Shown: in pieces, positions 8,406 through 17,836 of the stretch
How positions within the stretch are numbered: the first letter of the stretch is position 1
Layout: every line of letters begins with the position of its first letter
Source of the DNA: Verrucomicrobiia bacterium
GTDB lineage: Bacteria > Verrucomicrobiota > Verrucomicrobiia > Limisphaerales > UBA1100
NCBI GenBank assembly: GCA_014239365.1
Contig: JAAZZB010000044.1
Coordinates: forward strand, 197,320 to 261,319
DNA length: 64,000 bases
Reading direction: 5' to 3'
Made by a program: the position numbers and the translations under genes
Notes under the pieces: model-generated
Told to the model about the DNA's origin: nothing
Database searches by the model: none
The model's input: the letters and a program-made list of their open reading frames with translations, nothing else

Positions 8406-11345
8406 ATGCTTGCCCGACGGTTTATTTTCTGGAGTTGTCTGCTCCTCGTGTTCGCGGGCTTCGCTTCGGCACAGGCGGCGGATGAGTTTGAGCAATTCCT
8501 GAAACCGCTCTTCGCCAAGAGTTGTGTGAAATGTCATGGCGGCGAAAAGGTGAAGGGCAAGGTCAACCTCAAGGCAATCACCACCGCCAAGGCATTCCTC
8601 GCCAAACCCAAGTTGATCCAAGAATTGATCGAGGTCATCGACGCGGTCGACATGCCGCCCGAGGACGAGCCGCAACTCACCCAAGCGCAGCGCACAACAA
8701 TGCTGGCCACGCTGAAGACTCAACTGCGCGTGGCCACCGCCGGTGTCAAGACGAGGCACTCGCGCGTCCGCCGCCTCAACCGCTTTCAGTACAACAACGC
8801 CGTGCGCGACCTCTTCGGGCTCAACCGCGATGTGTTCGCACTGTCGGAAAAGCTGATGACGCGCGAGACGATTTACCTCAACGCGCCCAAAATCCCCGAC
8901 CGCGTCAACGTCCGCTCGCTGGCGCTGAACCCCGCGCCCGGCATGCGTGCGGTGCGGGCGTTCCCCAAAGATTTGCGCGCCGCCCACGGGTTTGACAATC
9001 AATCCAACCAGCTCACCCTCTCGCCGCTGCTGCTCGATGCCTTCCTGAGCTTGAGCGTTTCCATCGTCGAAAGCCCCGATTTCAACGAGCAGACCGTCGG
9101 CATTTGGAAAATTATTTTCCAGCCGCCCGCCGAGGGCGCGGACCTTCCCGCCGAAACCCGTAAACGAATCGCGGCCTTTTTAGAGCTCGCCTTCCGCGGC
9201 CCCGTCGAGCCGGCCACCCTCGACCGCTATACCGCCTACGCGCTCGGCAAAATGAAGCAGGAAATCCCCTTCACCATCGCCATGAAAAAGGTCGCCTCAG
9301 CCGCGCTGTCCTCGCCGCTTTTTCTCTATCGCTATCAACTCGCTAACGCGAAGAACTCGCAGTACACCCTCGCCTCCAACCTCTCATTTTTCCTTTGGGC
9401 CAGCGGGCCGGACGCCGAGCTGCTGCGCCTGGCCAAAACCGGTGAGCTGACCCAGCCCGCCGTGCTGGAAAAAACCATCGACCGCATGCTGGCCGACCCG
9501 AAAATCGAGCGCTTCCTCGATACCTTCCCCGCGCAATGGATGCAGCTCGAAAATGTATTGGCCGCCACACCCGACCCCAAACAACACCGACTGTTCGCGC
9601 TGGACAAAAACAACCCGGCCAGCTTGCAGATGTTGATGGAGCCGCTGCTATTGTTTGATGCGGTATTCGTCGAGGATCGACCCATCGCGGACCTCATCAC
9701 GCCGAAGTTTGGCTACCAAAGTGACTTCCTGAAAACATGGTACACCACCGACTTGAAACCGCCGACGGTGGATGTCCGCGAGATTGTGGAGATGAACCGG
9801 CACAATGCGGAACGGCGGAAAGGCCTGGAGACGCTCATCAAAAACACCAAGACCGATCTGGAAGCGGTGATTAAGCCCGTGCGGGCCAAGTTGCTGGCAG
9901 AACGCAAAAAAAATACCGGCGGAAAAAAACCAGTGGACTTGAAGCCCTACGCAGCCTGGGAATTTAATGGCGACCTGAAAAGCTCAGTCAATTCACTCGA
10001 GCTCAAGGCGCACGGCAAGATTCAATTCAAGGACGGCATGGTCGTGCTCAATCGCGCCTATCTGTTGAGCACAAATTTGCCAATTGATTTACGCGCCAAG
10101 AGCCTCGAGGTTTGGTGCAAGGTGGGCAACGTGAACCAACGCGGCGGCGGCGTGATGGGCATCCAAGGCCCGGGCGATTTCTTCGACACCATTGTGCTCG
10201 GTGAACGCAAGCCGCGCCATTGGATTTCCGGCAGCAACGGATTCAGCCGCACCCTCGACTTTCCCGACTCCACCCCAGAGACCGCGGCCAACGAATTGTT
10301 GCACCTCGTCATGGTTTATCAGCCCGACGGCACCACTCGAATGTATCGCAATGGCAAACCCTACGGCCAACCCTTCCGACGCAGCTCGGCCACGTTTCCC
10401 AAGAATCGCAGCTCGGTCATTTTCGGCCTGCGCCATCTGCCGCCGGGCGGAAACAAATACCTCAACGTGAGCATCGACAAAGCCCGCCTGTACAACCGCG
10501 CACTCACCGCCGCCGAGGTCGCCGCCTCGAGCAGTGGCAAAAACCTTTTCATCTCAGAGGCCGATGCGTTGCAGGCGATGACCGCCGGTCAGAAAAAGAA
10601 ACACACGGCCCTGAACGATACGCTCAAACAGGCCGAAGCTGCATTGAAGAGCATTCCCAAGCCTCGCGACACCGGCAAAATTCAGCAGGCCGCCCGCCAA
10701 AAATTTGACAATGAAATACGCAACAAACTGCGGTCGCACATGTTCAACCGTGTGCCCGCCACCGACCCCCGCTACGGCGGGGTCATCACCAGCGCCGCCA
10801 TGCTCAGCATGACCGCCGGGCCCAAGCGAACCCATCCAATCGGGCGCGGAGCCTGGATTATCGAGGTGATCTTCAATAACCCGCCGCCCCCGCCGCCCAA
10901 CGACGTGCCGCCGCTCAACGAGGATGCCTTGGACAAAAAACTAACCATTCGCGAAAAATTCGCCCAGCATCGCAAGAACCCCAGCTGCGCCGGCTGCCAT
11001 TCCCGCCTCGACCCGCTCGGCTTCGCGCTGGAGAATTTCGACATCACCGGCCGCTGGCGCGACAAGTATCCCAACGGCCGCACCGTCGATGCCACCGGAA
11101 CCTTGCTGCGAAAATACAAATTCGACAACATCGTCGACTTCAAAAAATCCATCGCGAAGGAAGACCGCCGTTTCGCCAAAGCCTTAACCGGGCATTTGTT
11201 GCGATTCGCCCTAACCCGCGAACTCAGCCCGGGCGACACACTCACGATAGAAAGCATCGTCAACCAAACCGAGCAAGAAGGATTCAAGCTCAAGTCCCTG
11301 ATCCGAAAAGTGATTCAAAGCGATGGGTTCCTTCAATCGAACTAG
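8406..11345 (+). CDS. DUF1587/1595/1592/1588/1585 cytochrome-type protein with inserted LamG domain
   Basis: A 979-residue exported protein; the signal peptide ends near SAQAADE. Domains in order: PSCyt1-like heme site SCVKCH (C40, C43, H44), DUF1587 (RRLNRFQYNNAVRDLFGL, about 121-139), DUF1595 (about 255-300), DUF1592 (SSPLFLYRYQLA, about 305-440), a LamG module (about 515-720), DUF1588 (about 760-860) and DUF1585 with a second heme site SCAGCH (C861, C864, H865). Relatives normally pass straight from DUF1592 to DUF1588, so the LamG is an insertion. It is closely related to the LamG in the 1362 gene (both read NQRGGGVM). It is probably a periplasmic heme protein acting with the DUF1552 partner just upstream. 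Confidence 0.9.
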   Translation: MLARRFIFWSCLLLVFAGFASAQAADEFEQFLKPLFAKSCVKCHGGEKVKGKVNLKAITTAKAFLAKPKLIQELIEVIDAVDMPPEDEPQLTQAQRTTMLATLKTQLRVATAGVKTRHSRVRRLNRFQYNNAVRDLFGLNRDVFALSEKLMTRETIYLNAPKIPDRVNVRSLALNPAPGMRAVRAFPKDLRAAHGFDNQSNQLTLSPLLLDAFLSLSVSIVESPDFNEQTVGIWKIIFQPPAEGADLPAETRKRIAAFLELAFRGPVEPATLDRYTAYALGKMKQEIPFTIAMKKVASAALSSPLFLYRYQLANAKNSQYTLASNLSFFLWASGPDAELLRLAKTGELTQPAVLEKTIDRMLADPKIERFLDTFPAQWMQLENVLAATPDPKQHRLFALDKNNPASLQMLMEPLLLFDAVFVEDRPIADLITPKFGYQSDFLKTWYTTDLKPPTVDVREIVEMNRHNAERRKGLETLIKNTKTDLEAVIKPVRAKLLAERKKNTGGKKPVDLKPYAAWEFNGDLKSSVNSLELKAHGKIQFKDGMVVLNRAYLLSTNLPIDLRAKSLEVWCKVGNVNQRGGGVMGIQGPGDFFDTIVLGERKPRHWISGSNGFSRTLDFPDSTPETAANELLHLVMVYQPDGTTRMYRNGKPYGQPFRRSSATFPKNRSSVIFGLRHLPPGGNKYLNVSIDKARLYNRALTAAEVAASSSGKNLFISEADALQAMTAGQKKKHTALNDTLKQAEAALKSIPKPRDTGKIQQAARQKFDNEIRNKLRSHMFNRVPATDPRYGGVITSAAMLSMTAGPKRTHPIGRGAWIIEVIFNNPPPPPPNDVPPLNEDALDKKLTIREKFAQHRKNPSCAGCHSRLDPLGFALENFDITGRWRDKYPNGRTVDATGTLLRKYKFDNIVDFKKSIAKEDRRFAKALTGHLLRFALTRELSPGDTLTIESIVNQTEQEGFKLKSLIRKVIQSDGFLQSN

Positions 11346-11447
11346 GCCAGACGATATAAACCGAACATCGGCCCACACCATGGCATTTTAGGCTTTATCA
11401 TTTCCATTGGCTTTGGGTGTGTGTGCGTGTAATCCTTGCGGCACGAC

Positions 11448-13979
11448 ATGTTACGTTTTTTTGTTACTCTCATTGTATTCACGCTGGGCATCTTTGCTCA
11501 GGCTCAATCGGTGCAGGATTCAGCCACACCGGTTCGGAATATCAAAGCGCCCGACGGCTTCAAGGTGGAGTTGCTGTATTCAGTGCCCAAGCCGGTTCAG
11601 GGTTCATGGGTAAACCTCTGCACCGATAACAAGGGGCGCATCATCGTCAGCGATCAATTCGGCGGGCTGTATCGCTTCAAGCCGCCGACGGCCGGACAGC
11701 CGCTAAAGGCCAAGGATATCGAGAAGGTGCCGGCCAAAATCCGTGCGGCGAATGGGTTGTTGTGGGCGTTCGGGGCGTTGTACGTGGGGGTGAACGATTA
11801 CGAGCGCAAGATGGAGAGTGGTCTTTATCGGGTGACCGATTCGAATGGGGACGACCGGCTGGACAAGGTGGAGAAACTGCGCGGCATGACGGCCCGCGGC
11901 GATCATGGCATCCACGCGATTTTGCCGGGACCGCAGAACTCGCTGTACTTGATCACGGGCAACAACACGACGCCGCTAAACACGCAGAAGTCGCGCGTGC
12001 CGTTGCATTGGGGCGAGGATCATCTGCTGCCGCGCATGCCGGACGGGCGCGGGCACAACCGCGATCGGCTGGCGCCGGGCGGGATTATTTACAAGGTGTC
12101 GCCGGATGGAAAAAAGTGGGAGATTGTTTCGTCGGGCTATCGCAACATTTTCGACGGCGGCTTCAATCGCGATGGCGAGCTCTTCACGTACGACGCGGAC
12201 ATGGAGTACGATTTCAACACCTCATGGTATCGCCCCACCCGCATCAATCACGTGACCAGCGGCAGCATGTGGGGCTGGCGCAACGGCACGGGTAAGCGAC
12301 CGGAGTTTTATCCGGACACCCTGCCGCCGGCGATCAACATCGGCCCCGGTTCGCCCACGGGCACGGTGTTCGGCTACGGCGCGAAGTTCCCCGCCAAATA
12401 TCAAAACGCCTTTTTCATCCTCGACTGGAGTTGGGGCAAGATTCACGCGATCCACCTCAAGCCGCATGGCTCCAGCTACACGGGCACGAAGGAGACCTTC
12501 ATCACCGGCAGTCCTCTGCCGGTCACGGACGTGATCATCCATCCGAAGGACGGCGCGATGTATTTCACCATCGGCGGACGCAAGGTGCAGTCGGGCTTGT
12601 ATCGCGTGACGTACTCGGGCAAGGAATCCACGAAGCCGGCGGTGAAGCGCACGATGCATTACGGACGCATTCTGCGGCAGAAGCTGGAGAATTTTCACGG
12701 GGTGCAACACAAGGATGCGGTAAACCAATCGTGGCCGCACTTGGATCACGGCGATCGCTTTATTCGCTGGGCAGCGTTGACGGCGGTGCAGCATCAACCG
12801 TTGGCACAATGGAAAGCCCGCGCGTTGAATGAAAAGAATTTCAACAAACGCGTGGCGGCGTTGCTTGGGCTTTGCAAAGTTGCGGCGAGCGATCCGGCTA
12901 ATGGCAAAGCTGCGCCAGTGGACAAGCAACTCGCGGCGGCGGTTTACAAATCGTTGGCGGAAGTGAAGTGGGACAAGCTGAATCACGCAGGCAAACTCAC
13001 GTTAGTGAGGACTTATCAAATCGCGCTCGTGCGTTTTGGCAAACCAAACGCGGTTGCCGTGAAAAAAATTATCGCGCAACTGAACCCGCATTTCCCAGCA
13101 CCCACTTTTGAGGAGAATTGGCTGCTCTGCGAAACGCTCGTTTTCCTGCAAGCGCCCGGCACGGCGGCCAAGGGGATCAAGCTTTTGCAGGCGGCGGACA
13201 CGCAGGAGGAGCAGATTGAGTACGCGCGCTCACTGCGGATGCTCAAGGCCGGCTGGACGACGGAGCTGCGCACGGCTTATTTCAACTGGTTTTTAAAAGC
13301 GGCCAGTTACCGCGGCGGGCGGAGCTTCAGCATTTTTATTGGGTTCATTCGGCGCGATGCCGTGGCGAGCTTGAGTGCCAAGGAGAAACTGGAGTTGAAA
13401 GATTTGCTTGCGAAAAAGCCGGTGGTGAAGTCGCCTTTCGAAATCATGGCGGAAGCGATGATCGGTCGGAAGTACGTGAAGCAATGGAAGCTCGACGAGC
13501 TCAGCACGGCGGCCAAGACAAAGCTGAAGCAGCGCGATTTCGCACGCGGGCGAAAGATGTTTTCCGCGGGCGGCTGTTTCGCCTGCCATCGTTTTGATAA
13601 CAAAGGCGGCATGACGGGGCCGGATCTTACCAGCGCGGGCGGCCGATATTCGGCGCATGATTTGCTTGAGCAGATCATCAACCCGAGCAAGGAAATCAAC
13701 GAACAGTTTGTGCCGGTGGTGGTGAAAATGAAAGACGGCTCCACCGTCACCGGCGTGGTGGTGAACATGAACGGCGACCGCGTGAGCGTAAACACGGACA
13801 TGTTCGACCCGAATCAGCAAGTCAACGTCAATCGCCCCGACGTCGTGAGCATCGAACCCTCCAAGGTTTCGCCGATGCCTCCGGGTTTGCTAAATTTGAT
13901 GCGCGAGGATGAAGTGATGGATTTGCTTGCATACATTTTAAGCGGCGGTGATCGCAATCATCCGGCCTTTAAAAAATGA
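11448..13979 (+). CDS. PVC-type membrane-bound dehydrogenase/heme-binding protein (beta-propeller, HEAT-like, cytochrome c)
   Basis: An exported protein of 843 residues from the ATG at 11448; the track start at 11436 is a TTG. The signal peptide is MLRFFVTLIVFTLGIFAQAQ. The first ~400 residues match the PVC membrane-bound dehydrogenase propeller (IKAPDGFKVELLYSVP, GVNDYERKMESGLYRV, HGIHAILPGP). An alpha-helical HEAT-like middle follows. The last ~140 residues are a cytochrome c of the PVC heme-binding type (GGCFACHRFDNKGGMTGPDL). The propeller probably oxidises a sugar or alcohol and passes electrons to the heme; this is inference. Its stop overlaps the start of the sugar-binding protein gene, suggesting that oxidation and uptake are co-regulated. 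Confidence 0.85.
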   Translation: MLRFFVTLIVFTLGIFAQAQSVQDSATPVRNIKAPDGFKVELLYSVPKPVQGSWVNLCTDNKGRIIVSDQFGGLYRFKPPTAGQPLKAKDIEKVPAKIRAANGLLWAFGALYVGVNDYERKMESGLYRVTDSNGDDRLDKVEKLRGMTARGDHGIHAILPGPQNSLYLITGNNTTPLNTQKSRVPLHWGEDHLLPRMPDGRGHNRDRLAPGGIIYKVSPDGKKWEIVSSGYRNIFDGGFNRDGELFTYDADMEYDFNTSWYRPTRINHVTSGSMWGWRNGTGKRPEFYPDTLPPAINIGPGSPTGTVFGYGAKFPAKYQNAFFILDWSWGKIHAIHLKPHGSSYTGTKETFITGSPLPVTDVIIHPKDGAMYFTIGGRKVQSGLYRVTYSGKESTKPAVKRTMHYGRILRQKLENFHGVQHKDAVNQSWPHLDHGDRFIRWAALTAVQHQPLAQWKARALNEKNFNKRVAALLGLCKVAASDPANGKAAPVDKQLAAAVYKSLAEVKWDKLNHAGKLTLVRTYQIALVRFGKPNAVAVKKIIAQLNPHFPAPTFEENWLLCETLVFLQAPGTAAKGIKLLQAADTQEEQIEYARSLRMLKAGWTTELRTAYFNWFLKAASYRGGRSFSIFIGFIRRDAVASLSAKEKLELKDLLAKKPVVKSPFEIMAEAMIGRKYVKQWKLDELSTAAKTKLKQRDFARGRKMFSAGGCFACHRFDNKGGMTGPDLTSAGGRYSAHDLLEQIINPSKEINEQFVPVVVKMKDGSTVTGVVVNMNGDRVSVNTDMFDPNQQVNVNRPDVVSIEPSKVSPMPPGLLNLMREDEVMDLLAYILSGGDRNHPAFKK

Positions 13980-14941
13980 TTATGAAACAATTCATTCAAC
14001 TAACTTACGCTGTGCTGGTGTCGACACTCATCAGCTGTGGTGGTGGAGGCGAAAACGCCGAAGTAGAAACACCGGTGATCGGTTACACCACGAAAGATTT
14101 GTCGAATCCGTTTTTCAATATCATTGGCGACACTTTGAAGGCAGAGGCGACCAAACACGGTTACGAGGTGATCGTGGTGGATGGCGGGGATCGTGCGGAA
14201 ACACAGGACAAGCAGATTGATGATTTCATTTCGCGCAAGGTGAAGGCGATCGTGGTGAGTCCGTGCGACAGCAAGTCGGTGGCGGCTTCGATCCGCAAGG
14301 CGAATAAAGCGGGTATCCCAGTGTTCACGGTGGACTTGGCGTGCACGGACGAGACGGCGGAAATCGTGAGCCACGTGGAGACGGATAATTACGGCGGCGG
14401 CAAGCTGGCGGGCGATGCGATGGTGAAAGCGATCGGCACGGTCGGCGGCAAGGTGCTCATTCTGCATTTGGCCACGGCGGATTCCTGCGTGCAGCGGGTG
14501 ACGGGTTTCACCGAGGTGATCGAGGCGCACAACGCAAAGAACGGAAGTGCGAAGATCGTGATTTCGGAAACACTTCCGGGCGGCGGCAATCAGCAGGACA
14601 GCAAAAAATCTACCGCGGCGTTTGTGCAGGGCAACAAGGATTTGCGCGCGATTTTTGCGATCAATGATCCCTCGGCGCTGGGCGCATACGCGGCATTGAA
14701 GCAGGCGGGCATGGAAGGCGGGGTAACGATTGTGGGGTTCGACGGCGAGAAGGCGGGGAAGCAGGCGATCAAGGATGGGAAAATTTTTGCCGATCCAATT
14801 CAGTATCCTGATGAGATGGCGCGCATCACGATGGACAGCATTTTGAAATACATCGACGGCCGGAAGCCGGAACGGGTGATCAAAATTCCCGCCAAGCTGT
14901 ATTATAAGGAGGACGCGGACAAGGATCCTGAATTGAAATAA
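13976..14941 (+). CDS. Sugar ABC transporter substrate-binding lipoprotein (RbsB-like)
   Basis: A 321-residue periplasmic binding protein, class I (ribose type). The leader ends in a lipobox (LISC, C21), so it is a membrane-anchored lipoprotein. Family motifs: GYTTKDLSNPFFNIIGDTLK at the N-lobe, an ETDNYGGGKLAGDAM hinge region and IFAINDPSALGAYAALKQAG. The start ATG overlaps the TGA of the preceding propeller gene; an alternative ATG lies six bases later. ATPase and permease genes follow directly. Binding specificity is not readable, but ribose, galactose or similar monosaccharides are typical. Confidence 0.92.
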   Translation: MIMKQFIQLTYAVLVSTLISCGGGGENAEVETPVIGYTTKDLSNPFFNIIGDTLKAEATKHGYEVIVVDGGDRAETQDKQIDDFISRKVKAIVVSPCDSKSVAASIRKANKAGIPVFTVDLACTDETAEIVSHVETDNYGGGKLAGDAMVKAIGTVGGKVLILHLATADSCVQRVTGFTEVIEAHNAKNGSAKIVISETLPGGGNQQDSKKSTAAFVQGNKDLRAIFAINDPSALGAYAALKQAGMEGGVTIVGFDGEKAGKQAIKDGKIFADPIQYPDEMARITMDSILKYIDGRKPERVIKIPAKLYYKEDADKDPELK

Positions 14942-14942
14942 T

Positions 14943-16466
14943 ATGGCGGATCGCGCCTCCACCACCGCCGTGCCGTTGCTGCGGATGGCCGGCATTGAAA
15001 AAGGATTTCCGGGAGTGCGGGCGCTGGACGGGGTGGATTTGGAATTATACGCGGGCGAAGTGCTGGGGTTGCTCGGCGAAAATGGCGCGGGCAAAAGCAC
15101 GCTGATCAAGATGCTCGGCGGGGCTCATCGGCCGGACGCGGGGTCGGTGGAGATGAATGGGACACCGCTGGATATTCGGAGTCCGGCGGATTCTCAAGCG
15201 GCGGGGATTGCGGTCATTTATCAGGAATTCAATCTCGTGCCCGGATTGTCGGCACGGGAAAATATTTTTCTCGGGCAGGAAACCACGCGCGCGGGTTTTA
15301 TTGCGGCAGATGAAGAACGGCAGCGCGCGCGCGAGTTGTTCGATCGGCTTGGCGTGAAGATTGATCCTGAAACACGCTGCGCCGAATTATCTGTCGCCGA
15401 GCAACAGGAGGTGGAAATTGCCAAAGCGCTGGCGCGTGATGCGCGACTGATCGTGATGGACGAGCCGAGTTCGGCGTTGTCGCCCACCGAGGTGGCGCGG
15501 CTGCTGGCGGTGGTGCGCGAGCTGAAGGCGCAGGGCATCGGAGTGATTTATATCAGCCACCGGTTGGATGAAATTTTTGAAATCGCGGATCGCGTGACGG
15601 TGCTTCGTGATGGCGGGCTGGTGGGCACACAATCGATTGGTGAGTACACGCGGGCGAGCATGATCGAGATGATGGTGGGCCGCAAACTGGATCAGGAATT
15701 CCCGAAAGTCACCGCGGAGATCGGCGAGGAACGGTTGGTGGTGAATGGGCTTGCGCGTGGACGGCACGTGCGCGAGGTGTCCTTCGGCATTCGGCGTGGC
15801 GAGGTGCTGGGGCTCACCGGTTTGGTGGGTGCGGGGCGCACGGAAACCGCGCGGCTGATCTTCGGTGCGGACACACGCGAGGCCGGCACCATCACGCTGG
15901 ATGGCCAGAATCTTTCGCTTCGTTCCCCGCGCGAAGCCGTGGCGGCGGGCATTTGCCTGCTTCCGGAAGATCGCAAATTGCAGGGGCTGGTGCTGGGCCA
16001 ATCGGTGCGCGAAAATTTCGGCCTGCCGAATCTGACATCGTTCGCGCGTTTCGGTTTCATTGATGCCAAGCGCGAGGCCGAGGCACTCGATGCGCACGTA
16101 GACAAACTGCAAATTAAATTATCCAGCGCCGATCAATCTGCCGACACGCTCTCGGGCGGCAATCAGCAAAAAGTGGTGCTCGCGAAATGGCTGGAGCGTA
16201 ACGCGGAGGTGATCATATTCGACGAACCCACGCGCGGCATCGATGTGGGCGCGAAGTACGAAATCTATCAACTCATCAACCGGCTCGCCGCGGCGGGCAA
16301 GGCAATCCTGATGATCAGCTCCGAGCTGCCGGAAGTGCTGGGAATGAGCGACCGGATTTTGGTGATGCACGAGGGCCGCATCACCGGCGAGATCACCGAT
16401 GTGGCCGGTGCCACGCAGTCGGATCTCATGCGGCTCGCCGTAGGGCAAGCGGAACTGGCGGCATGA
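14943..16466 (+). CDS. Sugar ABC transporter ATP-binding protein (RbsA/MglA type, two ABC domains)
   Basis: A 507-residue cytosolic ATPase with two fused ABC cassettes, the normal layout for CUT2 sugar importers. The N-terminal cassette has Walker A GENGAGKST (45-53), signature LSVAEQQEVEIAKAL and Walker B LIVMDEPSSAL. The C-terminal cassette has a degenerate Walker A GLVGAGRTE, the strong signature LSGGNQQKVVLAKWL and Walker B VIIFDEPTRGIDVG. It starts 2 bases after the binding protein gene and its stop overlaps the permease start by 4 bases, so all three are one operon. The two cassettes are unequal as usual in this family. Confidence 0.95.
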   Translation: MADRASTTAVPLLRMAGIEKGFPGVRALDGVDLELYAGEVLGLLGENGAGKSTLIKMLGGAHRPDAGSVEMNGTPLDIRSPADSQAAGIAVIYQEFNLVPGLSARENIFLGQETTRAGFIAADEERQRARELFDRLGVKIDPETRCAELSVAEQQEVEIAKALARDARLIVMDEPSSALSPTEVARLLAVVRELKAQGIGVIYISHRLDEIFEIADRVTVLRDGGLVGTQSIGEYTRASMIEMMVGRKLDQEFPKVTAEIGEERLVVNGLARGRHVREVSFGIRRGEVLGLTGLVGAGRTETARLIFGADTREAGTITLDGQNLSLRSPREAVAAGICLLPEDRKLQGLVLGQSVRENFGLPNLTSFARFGFIDAKREAEALDAHVDKLQIKLSSADQSADTLSGGNQQKVVLAKWLERNAEVIIFDEPTRGIDVGAKYEIYQLINRLAAAGKAILMISSELPEVLGMSDRILVMHEGRITGEITDVAGATQSDLMRLAVGQAELAA

Positions 16467-17836
16467 AAAAAATTTTCCAATCCAGGATCGTTTCTGAATT
16501 TGGCACGCTGTTGGTGTTGCTGCTGCTCTTTGCCTATTTCACCGTGGCGACTTGGCGGGTGATCCATCCCGTCACCGACGAGGCCGCCCGCGAAGTTGCG
16601 GGTAAAATCTCCAGCCAAAATTCATCCGCCCGCGTGCTCATTGCCGTTCGCGGCGGCGGTGGCGAACAGCCGTTTGCAGAGGAATTGAAAGCCAGTTTGG
16701 AACAGGCGGGTTGCCATGTGATCGCGGTGGAATCCGGCTCACCTGCGGATTTTTCGGCAACGCTTCAAAAACTGGGTGAGCAAAACCAGACCGTGCATTT
16801 CATCGCCGCCACTTTCGAAGCCTCCGCCAATGGCGTGCTCCGGCCCGAGCCGGGCAAGGCTGGGGATCACACTTTGCCGGGCCTTCAGCAGCGGCATCCA
16901 TCGTTGGCCGGAGCCACGGTCGTCGTGCCCGAAAGTTACGAGTCATCACAATTCCTCACACGCGGCAACGTGCTAAATATTGCCAACCACATTTCCTATA
17001 CCGCCATCATCGCGATCGGGATGACGCTCGTCATCATCACCGCCGGCATTGATCTTTCCGTTGGAAGCCTGATGGCCTTCGCGGCGGTAACCACCGCGTG
17101 GATGATCGAGCACTGGGGCGGCGCGGCGGATGCCACGGCCATTGGCATGATCTGCTGTTGCGTGGGCGGTCTGGGATTGTGCGGCTTGTTCGGCGCTTTT
17201 TCCGGCGTGATGATCACCGCGTTTCGCATCCCGGCTTTCATTTGCACGCTGGGCGTGATGATGATCGCCCGCGGCTTGGCGCACACCATCGCCCCGCGCG
17301 AAAACATTAGCGTGGACGCCGCCGGCTTTGATTGGCTCGGTAGTCAGTCCACACTTTTCGGCGTGCCCAATCCTGTCATGCTCATGATTCTCCTGTTCAT
17401 CGGCGCGCATATCCTCATGACGCGCACCACGCTCGGCCGCTACATTTACGCCGTGGGCGGCAATGCCGAGGCCGCGCGACTTTCCGGCGTGCCAGTGAAG
17501 TGGGTGTTGATTTTCGTGTACGCGTTGTGTGGTCTGCTCGCCGGCGTCGCGGGCATTATCAACGCGTCACTATTTGGAAACGGCAACCCGCGGTTTGGCG
17601 AAGGCGAGGAATTACAAGTCATCGCCGCCGTCGTCGTGGGCGGCACCAGCTTGGCCGGCGGCGAAGGGCGCATCCTCGGCACGCTCATTGGCGCGCTCAT
17701 CATCGCGGTGATTTACAGTGGCATGAACCAAACCGGCGTGGGCGAGCACATGCAAAAAGTCGTCTTCGGCCTCCTCATTCTCGCCGCCGTGCTGCTGGAT
17801 CAATTAAAAAAACGCGGCTTGAAACAAACCACCTAA
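16463..17836 (+). CDS. Sugar ABC transporter permease (RbsC-like) with extra periplasmic insert
   Basis: A 457-residue inner membrane permease. The core matches RbsC/BPD_transp_2: ISYTAIIAIGMTLVIITAGI, DLSVGSLMAF, and GRYIYAVGGNAEAARLSGV with many hydrophobic segments. RbsC relatives have about 320 residues. The extra length is a soluble stretch (about residues 37-165) between the first membrane segment (TLLVLLLLFAYFTVATW) and the core, predicted to face the periplasm. That insert (VLIAVRGGGGEQPFAEELKA, CHVIAVESGSPADF) has an alternating alpha/beta look, reminiscent of half a periplasmic binding lobe; this is only an impression. Its stop overlaps the convergent PhzF gene. Confidence 0.9.
   Translation: MKKIFQSRIVSEFGTLLVLLLLFAYFTVATWRVIHPVTDEAAREVAGKISSQNSSARVLIAVRGGGGEQPFAEELKASLEQAGCHVIAVESGSPADFSATLQKLGEQNQTVHFIAATFEASANGVLRPEPGKAGDHTLPGLQQRHPSLAGATVVVPESYESSQFLTRGNVLNIANHISYTAIIAIGMTLVIITAGIDLSVGSLMAFAAVTTAWMIEHWGGAADATAIGMICCCVGGLGLCGLFGAFSGVMITAFRIPAFICTLGVMMIARGLAHTIAPRENISVDAAGFDWLGSQSTLFGVPNPVMLMILLFIGAHILMTRTTLGRYIYAVGGNAEAARLSGVPVKWVLIFVYALCGLLAGVAGIINASLFGNGNPRFGEGEELQVIAAVVVGGTSLAGGEGRILGTLIGALIIAVIYSGMNQTGVGEHMQKVVFGLLILAAVLLDQLKKRGLKQTT

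Noticed and set aside
14000-15109. 369-aa minus-strand ORF
   Set aside because: Antisense to the sugar-binding protein gene; Arg/His-rich, no domain.
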